This document shows, one piece after another, positions 59,900-64,000 of a DNA stretch of 64,000 nt (positions are counted from its first letter, which is position 1; each line of letters begins with the position of its first letter). The notes under the pieces are model-generated. The model was not told the DNA's origin. It made no database searches and saw only the letters and a list, made by a program, of their open reading frames with translations. Source of the DNA: Flammula alnicola (Eukaryota > Basidiomycota > Agaricomycetes > Agaricales > Strophariaceae); the NCBI GenBank assembly GCA_015499995.1, contig JADNRV010000055.1, positions 124,001 through 188,000 of the forward strand, given 5' to 3'. The position numbers and the translations under genes were made by a program.

Positions 59900-60740
59900 G
59901 GTGAGTTCTTGTTTTCGAAATGAACTTTATGAATTACTTACGCAAATTGACCTTCGTAGTTTCCTGGAGGAGTGTAGGGGCAGACGAGGTACCTGGAGGC
60001 TTGTGAAAATATTGAACCCCCAGTCTGCTAGGGCCTAGAGAGATGCAACGAGGACATTGGGATGGTTCGACGTTAACTCGTCGAAGGTACCGTCGTGCAC
60101 TAACCTATGTCAAATGACCAGCTGTGGAAGAAAAACCAGGCGGTGGATGTTCTGCTCCTGCAACGTACGTACAGTCGTATTTTACTGTTATAAATTGTTA
60201 ACACTAAGTATGACTCAAGTGCCAGGAAGATGGGAATGAACTACATGCTTTATCCATCCATGCTTTCAGGCCACCATCAAGTCCACCGTTGGCGCCAGAT
60301 CCAGCATACTGTTATTGCGCAGGATCATTTTTCGTACGTTATTTCGCAAAGTCAGTTACCCACCAAATTTTCACCGTAATTACCGCGGCCCGCCTGAGCC
60401 ACTTACAGGATTGATCGGATTACCATTAGCATCCATGACCCAAAGGCGGGTTACCCAGCCTGCTTGCATTGGAACTTGCATTGCTAAGCCCAAGCGAGAG
60501 TGCCCCAAGTGAGAGTGCCGGAGTATAGCGATGGGTTCCAAGTCACAGGTGGAGCACCATACTCAGCCCGGTAGGTGTGATGGAGAGACACAACCTGTTC
60601 AGATCGTGAATCTGCGACATCAAGCAATCAAAACTCGACGATAAACCAGTAGTAAACAAAGCTTACCGCGTTCACTAAGACTACTTGTCGGTACGGCGAT
60701 GGCAGTAACTGCGAGCGCAAAGATAGGGAATCTGAGCATC
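59900..60740 (-). pseudogene. CAP/PR-1 (PRY-like) secreted protein, decayed
   Basis: Start ATG 60740-60738 encodes a good signal peptide (M-L-R-F-P-I-F-A-L-A-V-T-A-I-A-V). Further on are the CAP-domain blocks H-T-Y-R-A-E-Y-G-A-P-P-V-T-W, Q-C-K-F-Q, N-Y-G-E-N-L, G-L-K-A-W-M-D, E-H-P-P-P-G-F-S-S-T-A-G-H, and the C-terminal Y-L-V-C-P-Y-T-P-P-G-N-Y-E-G-Q-F. Secreted PRY proteins of this fold bind sterols and fatty acids in yeast. Here TAG stops at 60486-60484 and 60107-60105 sit where Gln (CAG) would be natural, frames change between blocks, and the 3' end is unclear. These substitutions cannot be blamed on homopolymer errors, so I call it a pseudogene; unusual splicing is the alternative. Confidence 0.6.
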
Positions 60741-60910
60741 TATGGGCTGTGAGCAAACGAGAGCCTGGGCGCTCCCGTCCCTTTTATACCCCACAGTTGG
60801 AGCATCACAGAAATCTGTCGAAGAAGGTAGAGGAACGCAGGCTGTTGGCAACACCTGACAGCACTATGGTTGGGAAATCGAAGCACGCAATCGAAGCACG
60901 CAATTAAGTA

Positions 60911-60999
60911 TGGGTATGGTGTTACGTCTAACATAAGGCCTTGCCTTAAATAACGGACAATAAAGTGGATTCAAAAAAAAAAAAAAAAGTGGGTATGGT
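60911..60999 (+). mobile_element. Tiny retro-insertion with poly(A) tail and target-site duplication
   Basis: TGGGTATGGT occurs at 60911-60920 and again at 60990-60999. Between them lie about 52 bases containing AATAAA, then a run of 16 A (60973-60988) and a G. A polyadenylation signal about ten bases before an A tail, enclosed by a 10-base direct repeat, is what reverse transcription of an mRNA 3' end by a LINE-type machinery leaves behind. It lies about 170 bp upstream of the CAP gene start. Confidence 0.6.
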
Positions 61000-61472
61000 A
61001 CAACCCCTCTCCGGCCGGATGTTTACGATGCAAGAGTGGCATTCGTGGAACTCGGCACAATTAACCCGGCACGGTAGGCCAAGGAGCAACTGTTTTTCCT
61101 TCAAGCCCGGAGCGCCTAAAATTTAGCGCGCATCACACGAGATGGTGCCAGTGAAACGCGTGGAACACCCTCTAACCAGAAAGACGTAGATTAGAAGCAG
61201 TCTGCAGTTCAAACTCGTCTCTGAATTCTGATTTACTTGGTAATGTAGATATTGACCTCCTGCCGTTCCACCACGATCCTCCCCCAATGCTCTGCAGCTC
61301 TCGTGAAGAACATTGGTACGCAATACTAGTCATGCACCTCACTTCGACCGCTGGCATCGTTCGAAATGATTGATTGAGCAATGGGATCTATATAGTGCAA
61401 GGGTATGTGCTCATATTCTGCTTAGTACAAGCGCGATTAACACATTCCGAAAGGTGTATCTTGTTAATACAT
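61000..61472. other. Intergenic
   Basis: Between the retro-insertion and the end of the monooxygenase gene. Minus-strand frames at 61123-61381 overlap and look like chance. Confidence 0.4.
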
Positions 61473-63653
61473 TTACGAGGTCGAGGACTGCGTTGCAGCC
61501 CGGCGGTTAGCAAGTCGCTCTTCCGTAAGGTTGGAAATTTCCTTCACGTGAATGACCTTGAATGGCCAAGTCAACCAATTACCACCACTCCGGTGGCTCG
61601 GCAGATACATATCTTCTAAAAGTTCATCCGCAACCTGAGGCCATCTAAAATATAGCGCCCCATGAAATATAATCCCATTGAAGTACAGTCGGGAAGGACT
61701 CACGTTAAATGATCAAGACCCGTGCTTTCACTCTCGGTAACCCATGGTACCACGTTCGGAAAGCGAGTCCTCATCCAGGCACATCGCTCTTCAGCCTTCT
61801 CGAGCGCTTCCTGTGGCGACGAAGGAAGATGCATCTTGTCACCACGAAAGTAGGATGCGATCCAATGAGCAGTGACCTCATTGGTGTAGCCGTAATTTGC
61901 ACTGTACTGCCATTTCAAAGCATAAGAAAGGCTCGAGAAAATACAACTTGAAGATGACTCACTGAAGCTCCAGCAATCGCGAAATCCCGTCTTTCGATAT
62001 TCTTTGCTGGTATTATTCCACGATAAATAGACGTCACCCATTTCTCGTTCTCTGGATTAAGCTCTGGAGCATATTTCAAGCTCTTGTATTTCCAGACCTT
62101 CTTGACATCTGCCTGAGGCGCATGTTTATTTAGTCCAATTTCTTCCCTCATTTCCGCTGCATTCAAAGTTGAATATGCCAATGAGTGCGAGTGAACACAG
62201 TCACTGACAAGCAAAATATAAAGGAAAGCGTACGTGTAAATATCGATGTCCATAAGGGTTGGTATCCTGTGGCCAAAACGACAACCTTGGGCGCAAAAAA
62301 TCTCCCGTCGCTCAACAGAAGCGACTTGCCCTCATTTGAGTAGCCTATTACTCGCGCGGGTGCGATCACTTCAATTGCCCCCGAGTTAGCAAGGGCGTGA
62401 AAGCTGTTCAAACGTACGACTCCTTCGTCGCTGACCCGGACGGTCCAGAACAAGGGTTGTGTCTGTCGCAATGGAGAATCTTGAGAAATGTTATAAGCCT
62501 TGAACTGTGTTGCAAGATGAGCGAAGGCAAGCAAAGATGATGATTTAATGCAACTGACTGGCAAATCTCCTACTATTTTCCAGATGATGGCACTCCCAAC
62601 TGTTGTCATATGTAAAAAGCGCCTAACAGAAATATGAATGTGTTATACTACACCAAGAAAAACTCACTCCGGAGGCGTATTTAGAGTGGAGTGAGGTGAA
62701 AGCATGCTAGAGAATCTGTAGACAATTGAATGTTATATTCATTAAACACCTGGGAGGGAAACGGCACAGACCTGCTTTTCCGTAGGAATAGCGGTATCAA
62801 AGATGGTCCCGCGAGCAACGTATCGGTTGTCTCGAAGACAATTGCTGTTTTTCGACCTTCATCGGTTAATTTGGCGCAGACGCTAAACATCACGTTAATT
62901 TACTTGTGGTTAAGAATATTCTCCAGGAAGGCTCACTCTTGAGCGGATTTTCCGCCACCGACGACCAGAACTGTATCACTTTCATCGCGGTCTTCGTGTG
63001 ACTGGCTTAACTGTCGTCAACATATTATCCATTCGAGAAGCGAACTCGGACGAGTGAATGACCATTGCGATAGTTTCAGTGGGTTTTTGTGAGAAGGCTT
63101 TTGGAATTTTCGGGGTGCTGCATCCCTTTCGAAGAAATTTTTAAAACTGTAACTGAAAGGAAGTTATCGAACCTACTCCTGTGGCAAGGATAATGCGAGA
63201 GAATGCCAAGACTTTCGAAGACTTTGAGCGCTTATCTTCCACCTGGATTTGCCATTGCCCACTGTCGTTGCGCTCGATGTCGAGGACCTCTGTCTCCATT
63301 TCGAATTTTGCCTTGTCTTTTAGAAATTGTCCTCCACATAACTACACATGTCAACTCCGGTAAGACGATGGTCGCCTGCAGAGCCTTCCGGAGGCGGCAT
63401 GTCCAATGCAGAAAATTGGTATTCACGGTGAATGCTAAAAGAAGTGAACATGCTGAAAATCCAAAAATTTAGGACGAGGCTCACTTGTTGAGGTAAAGGC
63501 CTGGATAAACGCCCATGTTCCGCCAACGGTTTTATCCCGCGAAATGAGTGTGATATCTGTGAAGCCATCTTGGAGCAAGACATGCGCATTGATGAGGCCA
63601 GCAACGCCAGCACCAATAAGCCCTACTGACTCATGGATAATGTCGTCCGACAT
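61473..63653 (-). CDS. Flavin-containing monooxygenase-like FAD/NAD(P)-binding protein (apparent frameshifts)
   Basis: Start M-S-D-D-I-I-H-E-S at 63653 leads to V-G-L-I-G-A-G-V-A-G-L-I-N-A, the GxGxxG FAD motif, then V-G-G-T-W and G-V-Y-P-G-L-Y-L-N-N. Later blocks: Y-Q-F-S-A-L-D-M, S-Y-V-E-D-N-F, I-I-L-A-T-G, V-L-V-V-G-G-G-K-S-A-Q-E (second dinucleotide site, near 62960), V-V-V-L-A-T-G-Y-Q (FMO-type ATG motif) and W-L-T-W-P-F-K-V-I. TAA at 61475-61473. One base seems missing in CCC 63512-63514 (T-W-G-V-Y expected) and one at 63323 (N-F-L-K-D). A class B-type monooxygenase adding oxygen to N, S or carbonyl substrates; substrate unknown. Confidence 0.78.
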
Positions 63654-63791
63654 GGTTGCAAAACAAAAGAGTTTAAGGGTCGGCAATGGTGGAAAAGTTA
63701 TCCTGTAAATAGCCGCGGCCCGCCAGCGGGCGCTCATTATTTCATAGCTTATGATAACCCTGATATTTACAAAATATCTTCGATAAATATG

Positions 63792-63877
63792 CCTTCGATA
63801 GCTCAGCTGGAAGAGCGCAAGACTGTAATGGTTACCAAGCGATCTTGAGGCCACTGGTTCGATCCCGGTTCGAAGGA
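63792..63877 (+). tRNA. tRNA-Tyr: tRNA-Tyr (anticodon GTA) with intron
   Basis: 86 bases. Acceptor stem CCTTCGA pairs with TCGAAGG (63870-63876), discriminator A. D-arm GCTC/GAGC; anticodon stem CAAGA/TCTTG with loop CTGTAA, giving anticodon GTA; T-arm ACTGG-TTCGATC-CCGGT. A 13-base intron (TGGTTACCAAGCG) sits after base 37, the standard place and normal for eukaryotic tRNA-Tyr. Box B (GGTTCGATCCC) is perfect, and TTTTT at 63881-63885 is a Pol III terminator. Confidence 0.95.
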
Positions 63878-63880
63878 CTC

Positions 63881-63885
63881 CTTTT
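63881..63885 (+). terminator. Pol III terminator of tRNA-Tyr
   Basis: Run of five T four bases after the mature tRNA end. Confidence 0.8.
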
Positions 63886-64000
63886 TGTTGTGGAAAATCT
63901 TCCGAGGTCAGGGGACGTTCTATTTAAAATTTTCAGTCAAGAGGCACAGAATCGAAAGACAGAACTTTGACATCACGAGAGAACCAGGCCTGAGGGAATG

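Noticed and set aside
1..64000. CRISPR, phage, defence island or self-splicing intron
   Set aside because: None present; the gene content is nuclear fungal throughout.

Overview
This is a nuclear segment from a basidiomycete, almost certainly an Agaricomycete (mushroom or wood-decay fungus). Nearly every gene is cut by many short introns (about 45-65 bp, mostly GT-AG), and several families are typical of that class: wax-synthase-like MBOAT acyltransferases, DUF6534-type membrane proteins, Ser-rich GPI proteins, paraoxonase-like arylesterases, expanded P450s and one-exon F-box proteins. There is no prokaryotic content, CRISPR array or phage.

Layout. 0-7 kb: three tandem minus-strand copies of a SAM-dependent methyltransferase-like gene (one cut by the left edge, one a clear pseudogene, one with an in-frame stop), a lineage-specific hypothetical gene with an in-frame stop, and a wax-synthase-like gene. 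7.8-14.5 kb: a WD40 protein, two small hypothetical genes, an NAD-dependent epimerase-like gene, and the TORC1 regulator NPR3. 14.9-21.1 kb: two tandem paralogous cytochrome P450s. 22.6-32.4 kb: a Ser/Pro/Thr-rich protein, an alpha/beta hydrolase head-to-head with the proteasome subunit SEM1, and a GIT1-like phosphate/glycerophosphodiester permease. 32.4-41.5 kb: citrate synthase, a GPI-anchored KRE9/KNH-like wall protein, a WSS1-like WLM metalloprotease with a RanBP2-type zinc finger, and an F-box protein. 43.9-50.8 kb: ATP-dependent 6-phosphofructokinase, a Bqt4/KilA-N-like inner nuclear membrane protein, and an arylesterase. 53.2-64 kb: a TA-flanked MITE, a DUF6534 membrane protein, an NCLX-like Na+/Ca2+ exchanger, a decayed CAP/PR-1 gene, a flavin monooxygenase and an intron-containing tRNA-Tyr.

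The genes do not form one pathway. Core functions (glycolysis via PFK, citrate synthesis, proteasome, TORC1 signalling, DNA-protein crosslink repair) alternate with accessory, duplicated genes (methyltransferases, acyltransferase, P450s, monooxygenase). I saw no core synthase and no convincing new system.

Main caution for any user: at least ten genes, including PFK and SEM1, which should be indispensable, carry apparent single-base deletions mostly inside homopolymer runs, while NPR3, the WD40 protein, P450 #1, the WSS1-like gene, the GPI protein and the exchanger read through cleanly. I interpret most of these as base-calling or polishing errors rather than pseudogenes. Copy 2 of the methyltransferase and the CAP gene look decayed on independent grounds.
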